A stretch of 64,000 nucleotides of DNA from Delphinapterus leucas (lineage: Eukaryota; Chordata; Mammalia; Artiodactyla; Monodontidae). A model generated the notes under the pieces. That model had not been told where the DNA came from, made no database searches, and saw only the letters and a list, made by a program, of their open reading frames with translations. Position 1 is the stretch's first letter; the number at the start of each line of letters is the position of its first letter. The position numbers were made by a program, and so were the translations under genes. The stretch spans positions 64,441,566 through 64,505,565 of the forward strand of contig NW_022098076.1 of assembly GCF_002288925.2 (NCBI RefSeq), given 5' to 3'. This document shows positions 1-12,375 of this stretch, piece by piece.

Positions 1-1256
1 TTCTTAAGTGTTTACCACTTTTTTTTCCAAAATTCGTTTATATCAAATCAAATCCAGCTATAACTTTACTGCTAGCATGTTCCAAATATCTATTCCTGCT
101 AATGAGCCTACCCAACCATAATAATACAAAACAAAAACCAATTTGTTATGCTTGTGGATTCAGTGGTTGAGGAATTCAGGTGGGCCACAGAAGGGATACC
201 TTGTCTCTGTTCCATGATGTCTGGGGCCTCAGCTGGGAAGGATTCTGCAGTCAAGGGTGACTTGAAAGGCCGAACCCTAAAATCATCTGGAGACCTATTC
301 ACTCTCACGTTTGTATCTGGGCTGTGATGACTCCAAGGTTGGGCTCAGCTGGGACTGTCAATTGGAGTGCCTACCCACGCCCTCTTCAAGTGACTTAAAC
401 TTCCTCATAGTATGGTGACCTCAGTAGTCAAATTTTTCATACATGACAGGTCTAGGCTCCCAGCACAACTGAAGTGTTCATCTAAAAATTGTTTTTTCAC
501 ATTTTAAGTAAGATATGACCCAACATCATTTTCTATGTTTGATAGTTGGCATTTTGTAAACTATCTTAAAGTGTGTTCTAATATTCTAAGATATGGTTTT
601 GTCTCCAGAGAAAAAGTAACTATGACTTCTATATTATAAAATTTAGACTCTTGGATGGAAAAATATATATTACATATATATATTAATCATAGCTAAGTAG
701 CATTTTTACTTCATTTTGAAATAATTGGCACAGATTTGAATAATGGATAGTTTTTTTTTTTTTTTTTACCATTAAGAAGATTACAGCATAATTAAACATG
801 ACAGGGTTTGCTATGTTCCTGTGGTAGCACTAATGAACTACCTAATGTTAGAATTTTGTAGAGAAGCTAGCTACCAGCTTTTGGAAATAGGAAGGTAGGA
901 AATGAAATAGTGACATAAAAGAAAGGGGAAAAAAAAGTTTTTATAGAATCAAATTATATTTCCCTTCTTCTTGGATTTCTTACAGAGAGGAAAGGAGAAC
1001 TTGTTTTTGTGTTACCTAGACTGAGACCTGATGATACTGGGTTCTGTATTTACTCCTATGAAAAAACTTCAGGAAATTAAGACTACATTCACCTAAATCT
1101 TCATGGGTCTTGAGCTAACAGAAATGTGTTAGAACAGCCACCTGCCATACAAAACCCCTGATAATACACCCATCTCATTATTCAGTATTTCCTGACATTT
1201 GTAGTGTTTTGTTTAAGCTTCAAGCCCTGTATTCTCCCACTACCCTTTGGGCTATT
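1..1256. other. Non-coding, AT-rich; possible old repeat at about 160-480
   Basis: No coding frame here looks real; the only sizeable one, a 66-residue minus-strand frame at 108-308, resembles no family I know. The part from about 160 to 480 is richer in GC and reads like an old, diverged interspersed repeat, but I cannot name its family. There is a T homopolymer near 751-768 and an AT-dinucleotide-rich stretch near 661-685. Confidence 0.5.
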
Positions 1257-1513
1257 AAGACCGTGTTTATTTATTTTTTATTTATTTTGATTTTTTAAAT
1301 TTTTTTGCGGTACGCGGGCCTCTCACCATTGTGGCCTTTCCCGTTGAGGAGCACAGGCTCTGGACGCGCAGGCTCAGCGGCCATGGCTCACGGGCCCAGC
1401 TGCTACGCAGCATGTGGGATCTTCCCGGACCGGGGCACGAACCCGCGTCCCCTACATCGGCAGGCGGACTCTCAACCACTGCGCCACCAGGGAAGCCCAA
1501 GACCGTGTTTATT
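1257..1513 (-). repeat. CHR-type tRNA-derived SINE with 15-bp TSD (SINE 1)
   Basis: The SINE is antisense. Its tRNA-Glu-like head is at the right (about 1470-1498, ending gcgccaccagggaagccc), with a B-box-like segment near 1435-1446 and an A-box-like segment near 1471-1486. Its A-rich tail appears as a T-rich stretch at about 1272-1306. A perfect 15-bp duplication, aagaccgtgtttatt, flanks it at 1257-1271 and 1499-1513, which is the signature of LINE-driven retroposition. The body is typical of the cetacean family. Frames of 60-130 residues crossing it are read-through of the GC-rich SINE and are not genes. Confidence 0.93.
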
Positions 1514-1860
1514 CTTACTAATTTGAGAGAATAAATCTCGAAGAATCTGCTGGGTTGACCTTCCGTTTCTGCCAACTTGTAAAAAAAAAAAATTAGGTCT
1601 TGTTTTTTGGTTTCTATCCTGTTACTGTTTAGTACCATAGCGTTTACATTAGGCTTCCTGGCAGTTAGCAGATACAATGTCAAGTGGCTTTAGGGGGCTT
1701 TCCCAGGAGGGACATAAGCCGTGTGGCTCCAGGTGAATCCTATTCTTCCTCCCAACCATTACTGTTCTTTCTCCTCATTATGTACTGAGATTCTGTGAAA
1801 ACCACTTTTTTCCCAAGGAACACCTGAACTAGAATAATAGGATTAAGTGATGTTAACACT
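1514..1860. other. Unassigned non-coding sequence
   Basis: I see no gene and no repeat signature here. An A run lies near 1580-1591. Confidence 0.5.
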
Positions 1861-1865
1861 CAGAG

Positions 1866-2040
1866 TCCAGAGGTTCTCAACGTGGTCTGTGGATCCAAGA
1901 GCTTCAGTGTTATTACCTGGGAATTTGTCACAAATGCGTGTTCTTAGGCCTCAGTCTAGTTCTGCTTACTGCAAAACTCTGGGCTTGTGTTCCAGCAGTC
2001 TGGGTTTTAACAAGCCTTGCAGAAGATATGCATAAGTCTA
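1866..2040. mobile_element. MER5-like hAT DNA-transposon remnant
   Basis: The segment starts with the aggttctcaacgtgg-type terminus and carries degraded MER5 landmarks: tacctgggaatttgtca, the ggcctcag block and gggttttaacaagcc. MER5 elements are short non-autonomous relatives of Charlie hAT transposons, immobile in placental mammals for a long time. This copy has lost its far terminal repeat. A similar segment lies at 27975-28175. Confidence 0.7.
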
Positions 2041-5000
2041 ATAACTACCGTGTAAGATTTTTGCAGTTGGTGTTAGCATGTATCAAATTCTGCCACCATT
2101 CTGTATTATCTGTGTAAAAGACAGTATTATTTTAAACAGTTATCTGTATTACATAGAAGTGTTTGTGTATATAGATATTGACATACAATTTTCTTGATTC
2201 TGCATATTAATTAAAATAAAAGATGCCTGCAAATTTTGAGACAGGCCACATAATGAAGAGAGAAGTAGATGAGGGTAGAACTCTATGGAGCTGGAGATTG
2301 AAGGACAAGGGGTGGAAAGAAAGTAAAGAGAAAGGGGTGGAGTAGGACCTAGGTATCAGTATTTAAATTGTGCTGGGAGCTTAGCTGAGGACATCGTCAG
2401 AGCAGCTGAGTGGGAATACGGCAGAAGCTGATGCTCTGCCATGTGGTTTTAGTCGGGACTGTTCCCTTTCAGGCATAAGGGGAGGTTGTTTCGCTGTCCT
2501 TTGCTTGGTTGATTCAATCTCCTGACTGTCGAGAGCTACCCTTGCTTTCAGCCCTCTGTAAACTCACTCCTGCAGTAAAATAAGATGACTTTTTGATGAT
2601 TGCTACTTTTGCCACAATTGTCACTAACTTTATTACAAAACTGTATGCCATCCATTGTAGCCCTGAAATGTATGACAGTGTTATCATATGTAGAATGCAG
2701 TTGTTAATAGTGTTAGTTTAAACGTGGAGGTGGTGTCCATCTAAAGAGAGGCATCAGTTGCTTTCCTCAGGAACATAATAACATTGTTTCATGCAGTAAG
2801 AGATTGCACTTACATTGTTTTCTCTTACAAAGCTTTTTCTCAGATTTTGTCTCTGGAATTCCACACTTTGCAGTAATTGAGAAACAGCATGCTTTGAGTA
2901 AGTTAACCCTGTTTTAAATTTATTTCTTTATTGATTTTTTGGAATGTAACTTAGTTATTCATAATATTTTTAAAGGCTATGCTGAAATTATCTTTATCTT
3001 TTGTATATGTACCCATAGTAAATGTGCAGCAAATACTGGTTAAGAGAATCAATGTTGGCTTTGTTAATTTAGTTTGAGACTTTTTGAGAGCTGCTTCTAT
3101 GTTAGAAAGGAGCTTGGAAATAGGATTTTTTTGCTACTGCTCTGGGTTGATTTTTGTTTTATATTTTTGTAGTTAAATATTGATCTCTTTTTTGAAATTC
3201 GTAATTGCTTATAGATTTTTTAAGTTGATCCTTATTTTATGGTTCTTTGCTTTAAATGTTCCACTTAATTTCAAATGGGAAGGATTTTAAACAACTCTAA
3301 ACTAGGATAGACTGCATGTACATGTCTTGAAAAACATGCTGTTATAAAGTTGTGTACTATGGCATTTACTGGTAAGGTTTCTCATCATGTGCACATGGAA
3401 GGAAAAAATATCTTGCTGCATTGCTTTCACGGCTTTGTACAGAATGGCAAGGATTTCACCAGACTTTTTTTTTTTTTTTGACTAGAAAACTCATTTGGGT
3501 TTGTGACTTTTTATTGTTTCTCCCCATAGCTTCCTAAGTGGGCTTTCAAGTTGTTTTTCTCTTATATGTCACATACTCTCCCTTTCCCACACATTCTCAC
3601 TCTTAATTACTCTCATGGGTCTCTCTACTTAGATACCACCTGTAAGGTACTCTTAGACCATTGTCAGGTTCCTTCCCCTCCCCTTTACCTGACATTTCAG
3701 AAGGCATAGTATGGATGAGGCAACAGAGAGCGTTAAGTCCTAGCTTCTTTCACTGAGAAGTGTTTGGACTCTTCGGTTGTAATAACTACCAACTAGGACT
3801 GTCTTAAGCACAGCCTTACTTCAGGGTGTCTAACAGAACCCAAGGACAGGCAATCATAAACCTGGACCTTGCAAAGGGAAGTAAATTACCGGGAAGGCAC
3901 ATGTAGTGTCTTTTTCTATCCCTATGTCTGCTCCATTCTTTTCTCCACTTTGCAGTTGTTTTTGGAAAGGATAGCTAAACCAGAGTAACTGAATTCTAAA
4001 ATTACCTTCTTTCTCAAGACCAGGCCTGACTGAATTAAGATCTTTGTACCAGTAACCAGAAGAGTTACTCAGATTGGCCCGACTTGTATTACATATCCCT
4101 CCACACCCAACACACTGTGGATAGGATTGGGGTTTACAGTAAAACACAGGGTGGTCCCTCAGTAGCCCTGTTCTACTGTTAGGTCATATCTGCTCAGATG
4201 CAAGCTGGGCCAAAACAAAGAAAGAAAACCCAAGGTTTGCGGTTTAATTGATATAAACCTTTTGAATTTTACATCACATTTTCCTAATGATTGATTACCA
4301 GTTTCAAACTGAGAGCTCTTGTCTTTCAGGATGGGAGAGACAACTGAATGTTTTTAATCAGTGAGGAATGAGAAACTGAGAGGAAGCAGCTGAAAGAATG
4401 TGAAAGAGAAAGTTTAATGTCTGAAGCAAGGTCCAAGAGGATTCAGAAAGAGAGAGGTCCAGGGCCAGTCAGATGTAGCTGTTGGCCTTGGACAGAAGAG
4501 ACAGTGTTATCTCAGACCAGGGAGGATCAGTGTGACTGTGCGTCCAAGCTTGGAGAGTTGGCAAGCTTAATTCCAGAGGAGAGGCAAGGGTGCCAGATAA
4601 AAGTGATAGGATGGGGTGATACCTGAAAGAAAATGGTGATGTGTGTGGTGACTGAGGTGTGGAATAGAGCCATGAGTGAGCTAAAGGATGTCTAAAGCTG
4701 AAAATCCAGCATCTGTCCAGGGGGTGCTGCTGTGCTCCCTTCGCCCCAGAACTTGGCACTTGCCCTTCAAAAGCAGGAAGAGCAGGTGACTGATTAATCC
4801 AGGGTGGGCTGTTCAGTCAGCTACAACAGAACAGAAGGACAAATTTTGAGAAAAGGTAATTGGCAAGTGAGAAGGTTGAAGTTCTGAGTTGTGAGGTCCA
4901 GTCTGAGTAGGAAAGGAAATGAAAACAGGAAGGGGTGGAAACTTTGAGGACCTGGAAAGCTTTGAAAAACATCGTGGGTCTTCATGCTCCAAGCTCACAG

Positions 5001-5160
5001 GTAGTGGTAAAAAGAGATGGAGGATAGAAGATGGAATTCCAGAACTGATAATGTTGGAGCAATGCCAGGGTCCAAGTCATGGCCATTGACTTTCTCTTGA
5101 TGGTCACTCCTTTAGAGAAGGGCAAGGAACTTGAATGTTGGGGCTCTTAAATGGGCTGTC
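2041..5160. other. Unassigned non-coding sequence, about 3.1 kb
   Basis: I find no exon, RNA gene or repeat I can name. It is AT-rich as far as about 4300, then more purine-rich at 4330-5130. The longest frames are 97 residues (3854-4147, minus) and 96 residues (4469-4759, minus). Neither has recognisable domains, low-complexity bias or splice context. The purine-rich part may hold a very old element. Confidence 0.5.
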
Positions 5161-5164
5161 CATG

Positions 5165-5410
5165 TAGACATTAATAACAGTAGCTAACATCTCATGACCA
5201 CCTATTCTGTGCTGAGTATTGTTACCAATTTTGCATATATTTATAATAATTGTAATAATCCTGCAAGGTAGATACTATCATTTTACCCATGAAGAAAGTT
5301 GAGCCAGCATAAGTAATGTGTTCAAGATTCTATCTATAGTTGTTAAATCCTGGAGATGGAATTTAAACTCAGGTATGTCTGACTGTAAAGCCAGGACTGT
5401 TTACTCACTG
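5165..5410 (-). repeat. MIR SINE remnant
   Basis: It reads as reverse-complement MIR: a 'cctattctgtgctgagtattg' type end, then 'attttacccatgaagaaa', and finally 'ggaatttaaactcagg' followed by 'gactgtaaagccagg'. It is diverged, as expected of an ancient tRNA-derived SINE. It sits immediately beside the L1-A insertion. Confidence 0.75.
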
Positions 5411-5829
5411 AATCTCCCCAATAGACTGCTTACCTCCCACTCCCACCCCTATTCTTGCTTTCTTCTTCCTTCATTTTTTTTTAATAGATCTTTATTGGAG
5501 TATAATTACTTCACAGTACCATGTTAGTTTCTCTTGCACAACAAAGCGAATCAGCCATATGGATACGCATGTCCCCACATCCCCTCCCTCTTGAGCCTCC
5601 CTATCCCACCCCTCTAGGTCATCGCAAAGCACCGAGCCAATCTCCTTGTGCTATGCAGCTGCTTCCCACCAACCATTTTACATTCTGTAGTGTATATATG
5701 TCGATGCCACTCTCACTTTGCCCCAGCTTCACCCTCCACCCCATGTCATCAAGTCAATTCTCTATGTCTACTTATTTATTCCTGCCCTGCAACTAGGTTC
5801 ATCAGTACCATGTTTCTTTTTTTTTTTTT

Positions 5830-8800
5830 TTTAAGGTTCCATATATATGTGTTAGTATACTGTATTTGTTTTTCTCTTTCTGGCTTACTTCACTCTGTAT
5901 GACAGACTCTAGGTCTGTCCACCTCACTACAAATAACTCAATTTCTTTTCCTTGTATGGCTGAGTAATATTCCACTGTATATATGTGCCACACCTTCTTT
6001 ATCCATTCATCTGTCGATGGACATTTAGGTTGCTTCCATGTCCTGGCTATTGTAAATAGTGCTGCAATGAACACTGTGGTACATGACTCTTTTTGAATTA
6101 CGGTTTTCTCAGGGTATATGCCCAGTAGTGGGATTGCTGGGTCATATGGTAGTTCTATTTTTAGTTTTTTAAGGAACCTCCATACTGTTTTCCAGAGTGG
6201 TTGAGTCAATTTACATTCCCATCAGTAGTGGAATGTAGTAGGAGGAGGGTTCCCTTTCACCACACCCTTTCCAGCATTTATTGTTTCTAACTTTTTTGAT
6301 AATGGCCATTCTGACCAGCATGAGGTGATACCACATTGTAGTTTTGATTTGCATTTCTCTAATAATTAGTGATGTTGAGCATCTTTTCATATGCCTCTTG
6401 GCCATCTGTATGTCTTCATTGGTGAAATGTCTATTTAGGTCTTCTGCTCATTTTTTAACTGGATTGTTTGTTTTTTTGATATTGAGCTCCATGAGCTGTT
6501 TGTATATTTTGGAGATTAATCCTTTGTCTGTTGTTTCGTTTGTAAATATCTTCTCCCATTCTGAGGGTTGTCTTTTTGTCTTGTTTATGGCTTCCTTTGC
6601 TGTGCAAAAGCTTTTAAGTCCCATTTGTTTATTTTTATTTCTGTTACTCTAGAAGGTGAGTCAAAAAAGATCTTTCTGTGGTTTATGTCAAAGAGTGTTT
6701 TTCCTATGTTTTCCTCTAAAAGTTTTATAGTGTCTGGTCTTACATTTAAGTCTTTAATCCATTTGGAGTTTATTTTTGTGTTTGGTGTTAGGTAGTATTC
6801 TAATTTCATTCTTTGCCACGTAGCTGTCCAGTTTTCCTAGCACCAGTTATTGAAGAGGCTGTCTTTTCTCCATTGTACGTTCTTGCCTCCTTTGTCGTAA
6901 ATTAGGTGCCCATATGTGCGTGGGTTTATCTCTGGGCGTTCTATCATGTACCATTGATCTATAGTTCTGTCTTCGTGCCAGTATCAGACTGTCTTGATTA
7001 CTGTAACTTTGTGGTATAGTTTGAAGTCGGGAGCCTGATTCCTCCAATTCTCTCTTTCTTTCTCAAGATGGCTTTGGCTGTTCGGGGTCTTTTGTGTTTC
7101 TATATGAGTTGTAAGGTTTTTTCTTCTAATTCTGTCAAGAATGCAATTGGTAGTTTGATAGGGATTGCATTGAACCTGAAGATTGCTTTGGGTAATATAG
7201 TCCTTTTCACAATATTGATTCTTCCAATCCAAGAACATGGTATATGTCTCCATCTGTTTATGTTATCTTTGATTTCTTTCGTCAGTGTTTTATAGTTTTC
7301 TGAGTACAAGTCTTTCGCCTCCTTAGGCAGGTTTATTTCTAGGTATTTTATTCTTTTTGTTGCAATGATAAATGGGAGTGTTTCCTTAATTTCTCTTTCA
7401 GATTTTTCAGCATTAGTGTATAGGAATGTAAGAGATTTCTGTGCATTAATTTTGTGTCCTGCAACCTTACCAAATTCATTGATTAGTTCTAGTAGTTTTC
7501 TGGTGGCATCTTTAGGATTTTCTATGTATAGTATCATGTCCTCTGCAAACAGTGACAGTGTTACATCTTATTTTCCATTTTGTATTCCTTTTATTTCCTT
7601 TTCTTCTCTGATTGCTGTGGCTACGACTTCCAAAACTATGTTGAATAAGAGTGGCAAGAGTGGACATCCTTGTCTTGTTCCTGATCTTAGTGGAGATGCT
7701 TTTAGTTTTTCACCATTGAATTTAATGCTTGCTGTGGGCTTGTCATATATGGCCTTCATTATGTTGAGGTGGGTTCCCTCTATGCCCATTTTCTGGAGAG
7801 TTTTTATCATAAATGGGTGTTGAATTTTGTCAAAAGCTTTTTCTGCATCTATTGAGATGATATATGGTTTTTATTCCTTAATTTGTTAATGTGGTGTATT
7901 ACATTGACTGATTTGCATATATTGAAGAATCCTTGCATCTCTGGGATAAATCCCACTTGATCATGGTGTATGATCCTTTTAATATGCTCGTATTTTGTTC
8001 AGGATATTTGCATCTATGTTCATCAATGATATTGGTCTATAATTTTGCTTTCTTGTGATATCTTTTCCTGGTTTTGGTATCAGGGTGATGGTGGCTTCGT
8101 AGAATGAATTTGGGAGTGTTTTACCCTCTGCAATTTTTTGGAAGAGTTTGAGAAGGATGGTTGTTAGCTATTCTTTAAATGTTTGATATAATACGCCTGT
8201 GAAGCCATCTGGTCCTGGACTTTTGTTTGTTGGAAGATTTTTAATTATGGTTTCAATTTCATTACTTGTGATAGGTCTGTTTATATTTTCTAACTCTTCC
8301 TGGTGCAGTCTTGGAAAATCGTACCTTTCCAATAATTTGTCCATTTCTTCATGGTTGTCTGTTTTACTGGCATATAGTTTTTTTTAGTAGTCTCTTATAA
8401 TCCTTTGTATTTCTGCAGTGTCAGTTGTGATTTCTCCTTTTTCATTTCCAATTTTATTGATTTGCGTCCTCTCCCTTTTTTTCTTGATGAGTCTGGCTAA
8501 TGATTTATCAATTTTGTTTATCTTCTCAGAGAACCAGCTTTTAGTTTTACTGATCTTTGCTGTTGTTTTCTTCTTTCTATTTCATTTATTCCTGCTCTAA
8601 TCTTTATGATTTCTTTCCTTCTGACTTTGGGTTTTCTTTGTTCTTCTTTCTCTCATTGTTTTAAGTGTAGGGTTTGATTGTTTATTTGAGATTTTTCTTG
8701 TTTCTTTAGGTGAGATTGAGTTGCTGTAAACTTCCCTGTTAGAACTGCTTTTGCTCTGTCCCACAGGTTTTGGATTGTCGTGTTTCTGTTATTTGTTTCC

Positions 8801-9610
8801 GTGTATTTTTTATTTCTTCTTTGATTTCGTCAGTGATCTCTTGGTTATGTAGTAGTGCACTGTTTAGCCTCAGTGTATTTGTATTTTTTACAGTTTTTTT
8901 CCTGTAATTGATTTCCAATCTCATAGTGTTGTGGTCAGAAAAGATGCTTGATACACTTTCAATTTTCTTAAATTTTCCGAAGCTTGATTTGTGACCCAAG
9001 ATGTGATCTATCCTGGAGAATGTTCTGTGTGCACTTGAGAAGAAAGTGTATTCTGCCACTTTGGGGTGGAATGTTCTATAAATATCAATTAGATCTGTCT
9101 GGTCTATTGTGTCATTTAAAGCTTGTGTTTCCTTATTTATTTTCGTTTTGGATGATCTGTCCATTGGTGTAAGAGGGGTGTTAAAGTCCCCTACTATTAT
9201 TGTGTTACTGTCGATTTCTTCTTTCATGGTTGTTAGCATTTGCCTTATGTATTGAGAGGTGCTCCTCTATTGCATGCATAAACATTTATAATTGTTATAT
9301 CTTCTTCTTGGATTGATCCTGTGGTCATTATGTAGTGTCCTTCTTTGTCTCTTGTAACAGTCTTTATTTTAAAATCTATTTTATCTGATGTAAGTATTGC
9401 TACTCCAGCTTTTGATTTCCATTTGCATGGCATATCTTTTTCCATCCCCTCACTTTCAGTCTGTATGTGTCCCTAGGTCTTAAGTGGGTCTCCTGTAGAC
9501 AGCATATGTATGGGTCTTGTTTTTGTATCCATTCAGCCAGTCTGTCTTTTGGTTGGGGCATTTAATCCATTTATATTCAAGGTTATTATTGATATGTATG
9601 TTCCTATTAC
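5830..9610 (-). pseudogene. L1-A ORF2 (endonuclease / reverse transcriptase) pseudogene
   Basis: ORF2 normally encodes an apurinic-type endonuclease, a reverse transcriptase and a C-terminal cysteine-rich domain used for target-primed reverse transcription. Reading leftwards, the endonuclease lies at about 8739-9610, including the FSRIDHILGHKSSF segment and the downstream FSDHNTMRLEINYR. The reverse transcriptase lies at about 7100-8250, and the C-terminal region at 5802-6405 includes [21 protein letters not shown]. The frame is broken repeatedly (separate pieces at 8739-9239, 7568-7810, 7100-7537, 6585-6809, 6211-6405, 5802-6209). The catalytic FADD box reads FAED near 7535-7550. It cannot make an active enzyme as it stands. 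Confidence 0.9.
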
Positions 9611-9671
9611 TATTTTCTTAATTGTTTTAGGTTTGTTTTTGTGTGCCTTTTTCTTCTCTTTTGTTTCCCAC

Positions 9672-10543
9672 TTAGAGAAGTTTCTTTAGCATTTGTTGTA
9701 AAACTGGTTTGGTGGTGCTAAATTCTCTTAGCTTTTGCTCATCTGGAAAACTTTTGACTTCTCCATCCAACCTGAATGAGGTCCTTGCTGGGTAGAGTAA
9801 TCTTGGTTGTAGGTTCTTCCCTTTCATCACTTTGACTATATCATGCCACTCCCTTCTGGCTTCTAGAGTTTCTGCTGAAAAATCAGCTGATATCCTTATG
9901 GGGATTCTTTTGTATGTTATATTTTGTTTTTCCCTTGCTGCTTTTAATATTTTTTCTTTGAATTTAATTTTTGTTAGTTTGATTAATATGTGTCTTGGTG
10001 TGGTTTTCCTAGGGTTTATCCTGTATGGGACTCCGTGTGCTTCCTGGACTTGGGTGACTATTTCCTTTCCCATGTTAGGGAAGTTTTTGACTCTAATCTC
10101 TTCAAATATTTTCTCAGACCCTTTCTTTTCCTGTTCTTCTTTTAAGACCCCTATAATTCAAATGTTGGTGCATTTAGTGTTGTCCCAGAGGTTTCTGAGA
10201 TTGCCTTCAATTCTTTTCATTCCTTTTTCTTTATTCTGCTCCTAGGCAGTTATTTCCACCAGTTTGTCTTCCAGCTTACTTGTTTGTTCTTCTGCCTCAG
10301 TTATTCCTTCTCGTGTATTTTTCATTTCAGTTACTGTGTTGTTCATCTCTGTTTGTTCTTTAGTTCTTCTATATCTTTGTTAAACATTTCTTGTATTTTC
10401 TGAATTCATGCTTCCATTCTATTTCTGAGATTCTGGACCATCTTTACTATCATTACTCTGAATTCTTTTTCAGGTAGATTGCCTGTTTTCGCTTCATTTA
10501 TTTGGTCTTGTAGGTTTGTAGCTTGCTCCTTCATCTGTGACAT
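9672..10543 (-). pseudogene. L1-A ORF1 (RNA-binding chaperone) pseudogene
   Basis: ORF1 protein forms coiled-coil trimers that coat L1 RNA. The amino end is read from the ATG at 10541-10543 (MSQMKEQATNLQDQINEA), giving a length close to the usual ~300 codons. The carboxyl part is open at 9672-10073: it includes GKEIVTQVQEAHGVPYRIN, PRHILIKLTKIKFKEKIL and the typical end STTKPVLQQMLKKLL. The middle part, coiled coil and RRM, is frame-shifted and carries stops between about 10075 and 10405. A frame running further upstream, to 10714, is poly-lysine read-through of an expanded T tract. Confidence 0.88.
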
Positions 10544-11493
10544 ATTTTTTTTGCCATCTCTCTCTCTTTTTTTTTTTTTTTTTTTTTTTAAATGAGTGGG
10601 ATTGTGTTTCTGTTTTACTACTTGTTTGGCCTGAGACTTCCAACTCTGCAGTTTGTAGGCTATTGGGTAGAGCTGGGTCTTAGTGCTGAGATGAGTAACT
10701 CTGTGAGACCTCACTCCGATGAATATTCCCTGTGGTATGAGGTTCTCTGTTAGTCCAGTGGTTCGGATTCAGAGCTCCCACTTCAGGAGCTTCTGCCTGA
10801 CCCTGGGCTCGTGAACCAGGATCCCGCAAGTCATGTGGGGTGGCAAAAAGCAAACAAACAAAACAAACAAAAAAACCGAACAGTAACAAAGTAAAAAATT
10901 AGACTAGGAAAGTAACAGATATGTTAGAAAAAATGTAAAAATAAAAATATAGATGAATCAATAACCGGAAGGTACATCAGTACCACAAGAGTAAAAAAGA
11001 GGAGGATGGGGGGAAAAAAGTGGGGGGAAGGCTTTGATTGTGCAGGGTGGGGCCTAAACAAGGGTGAAGTTTGGGGGGTGGGCGGGGCCATTGCTCAGGA
11101 CCCACAGGGACGGGAAAGGTCCTGGGGGCTGTGGGGGGTGGGGCTTAGGCTCAAGGAACAGAAGGGGCCCAGGCATGCCCCCCACCCCTGGTCCCAGAGG
11201 GCAGGGGACCTCTACTGGGAGCCCAGCAGGCTTCCTGGGCTCAAGTGGGCGGGGCAAACACCCTTCTCTCCTCACCTGCTCCTCCATTCTGGGGTCTGGG
11301 AGGGCCCCTGCCACCTGCCTCTCCTGTTCTCCTCTCGGCCTCCTTCCTCTGCCCCCATGGACCCACACAACCGGTTCCCTCTGGGGTTCCTCCCATCTCC
11401 TTGGGTGTTAGTCTCTCACCAGTGGCCAGCAGGTGCCCTAGTTGTGGGGAGATGCTAACTCCACATTTTCCCACACTGCTGTCTTGACTCCAC
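10544..11493 (-). promoter_or_regulatory. L1-A 5' UTR / promoter region (decayed)
   Basis: The 5' UTR of an L1 holds its internal promoter. Here it runs from the ORF1 start past a long T tract (about 10570-10592) and an A/T-rich part to a GC-rich block at 11040-11460, whose plus strand has many G runs (for example 11070-11090 and 11125-11145). Overlapping open frames of 77-150 residues on both strands in this block come from base composition. It aligns by eye with 43200-44348 of L1-B. Activity is unknown. Confidence 0.7.
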
Positions 11494-11502
11494 CCTTCAT
11501 TT

Positions 11503-12375
11503 CTTAATTTGTGCTTTTGTTCATTCTAAAAAAGAATTTACAACCAACAAAAAAACATGCAGTAAATCAGGATTTAACAAATAAGTGAGAAAAAGGGTAA
11601 GGCTGAAACAGAAAAAATAAGATGTAATTGAGGGTCGGTTAGTACACAAACTCATGGTATTAATTTGTCACATTTAAAAGTCTTAGGCTGTAAAAAGAGC
11701 TCTATGTTAAGAGCAAATATGAAGAAAAAAACATGATTTACCCAGTACTCAGGGTTGATAACATAAAATACAAACAACAAACAAGTAGTCCCTCTGAAGA
11801 ATACTACTCCTTCTACTAAGATGGGGGAATGACAGGCCCTGTGTAATGCCATAAACAACAGTCTCAAGAATACTCTTTAAAAAATGCAGCAACGCATTTT
11901 ATTTAATTCTTTTTTATAATATCTGTCAGGGTAGACAAAGTAAAACTAGTTCTATGAGGGTTAGAACATTGTGGTTGAATACAGTTGCTCTATTGAAGAA
12001 GGGTCAGAGTGCAGAGAGACCTAGCCAGATGCCAGACATTGTTTAGACGGCAGCTGGAAATGAGTAAAGAATGCAGCAAAGCAGCAAGAACTTCAGCCTG
12101 GAAATAGTAGTAAGATGACTCTGAGCGGAATGATCTGTGCTTTGGAATCAGTCAGTTGTTGCAGCTTCTTGGACTACGTGTTCATCAGTTCCCCAAGCCT
12201 GTATTCGGCTGAGGACAACGAGTATATACTAGGACACACTGTATATAGGGAAGTAGGATGTGAACTCTAGGCAGATAAGAATGGATTCTGGTGTGCCTTT
12301 TTTCCTTTCGGTATTGGAGTACCTTTTTAATGAGGCATAGGGAAATTTTGATCTTACAGTCTTTAGGGCATTGGT
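11503..12375. other. Unassigned non-coding sequence
   Basis: No repeat or exon recognised. It is AT-rich, with poly-A-like patches at 11527-11560 and 11600-11625. Confidence 0.5.

Larger units (their letters stand above)
5468..11502 (-). mobile_element. Nearly full-length LINE-1, antisense (L1-A)
   Basis: This is an approximately 6.0-kb L1 on the minus strand. It holds a 3' end with poly-A (T run near 5474-5482), a 3' UTR to about 5840, ORF2 to about 9610, ORF1 at about 9672-10543, and a 5' UTR ending at the 'gtcttgactcca' terminus near 11493. A 9-bp duplication, ccttcattt, brackets it (5468-5476 and 11494-11502), so it is an essentially untruncated insertion. Both ORFs are broken into many frames. 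The 5' UTR is G-rich on the plus strand at 11040-11460. It is a dead copy and the chronological counterpart of L1-B at 37858. Confidence 0.93.

Noticed and set aside
1470..1498. tRNA gene-like A and B boxes
   Set aside because: They are the tRNA-Glu-derived head of the CHR SINE, repeated in five other copies, and do not fold as a complete tRNA with anticodon arm as far as I can see.
1282..1683. 133-residue minus frame and shorter plus frames over SINE 1; similar frames at 51669-52203 and 63464-63785
   Set aside because: They read through the GC-rich CHR SINE body. The same peptide pattern recurs at each SINE, so it reflects the repeat and not a gene family.
11006..11458. Overlapping open frames up to 150 residues on both strands
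   Set aside because: They lie in the GC-rich 5' UTR of L1-A. Stops are rare there because of composition, and no domain is visible.
11040..11460. CpG island or gene promoter
   Set aside because: It is GC-rich, but it is the L1-A 5' UTR and has a counterpart in L1-B at 44080-44340.
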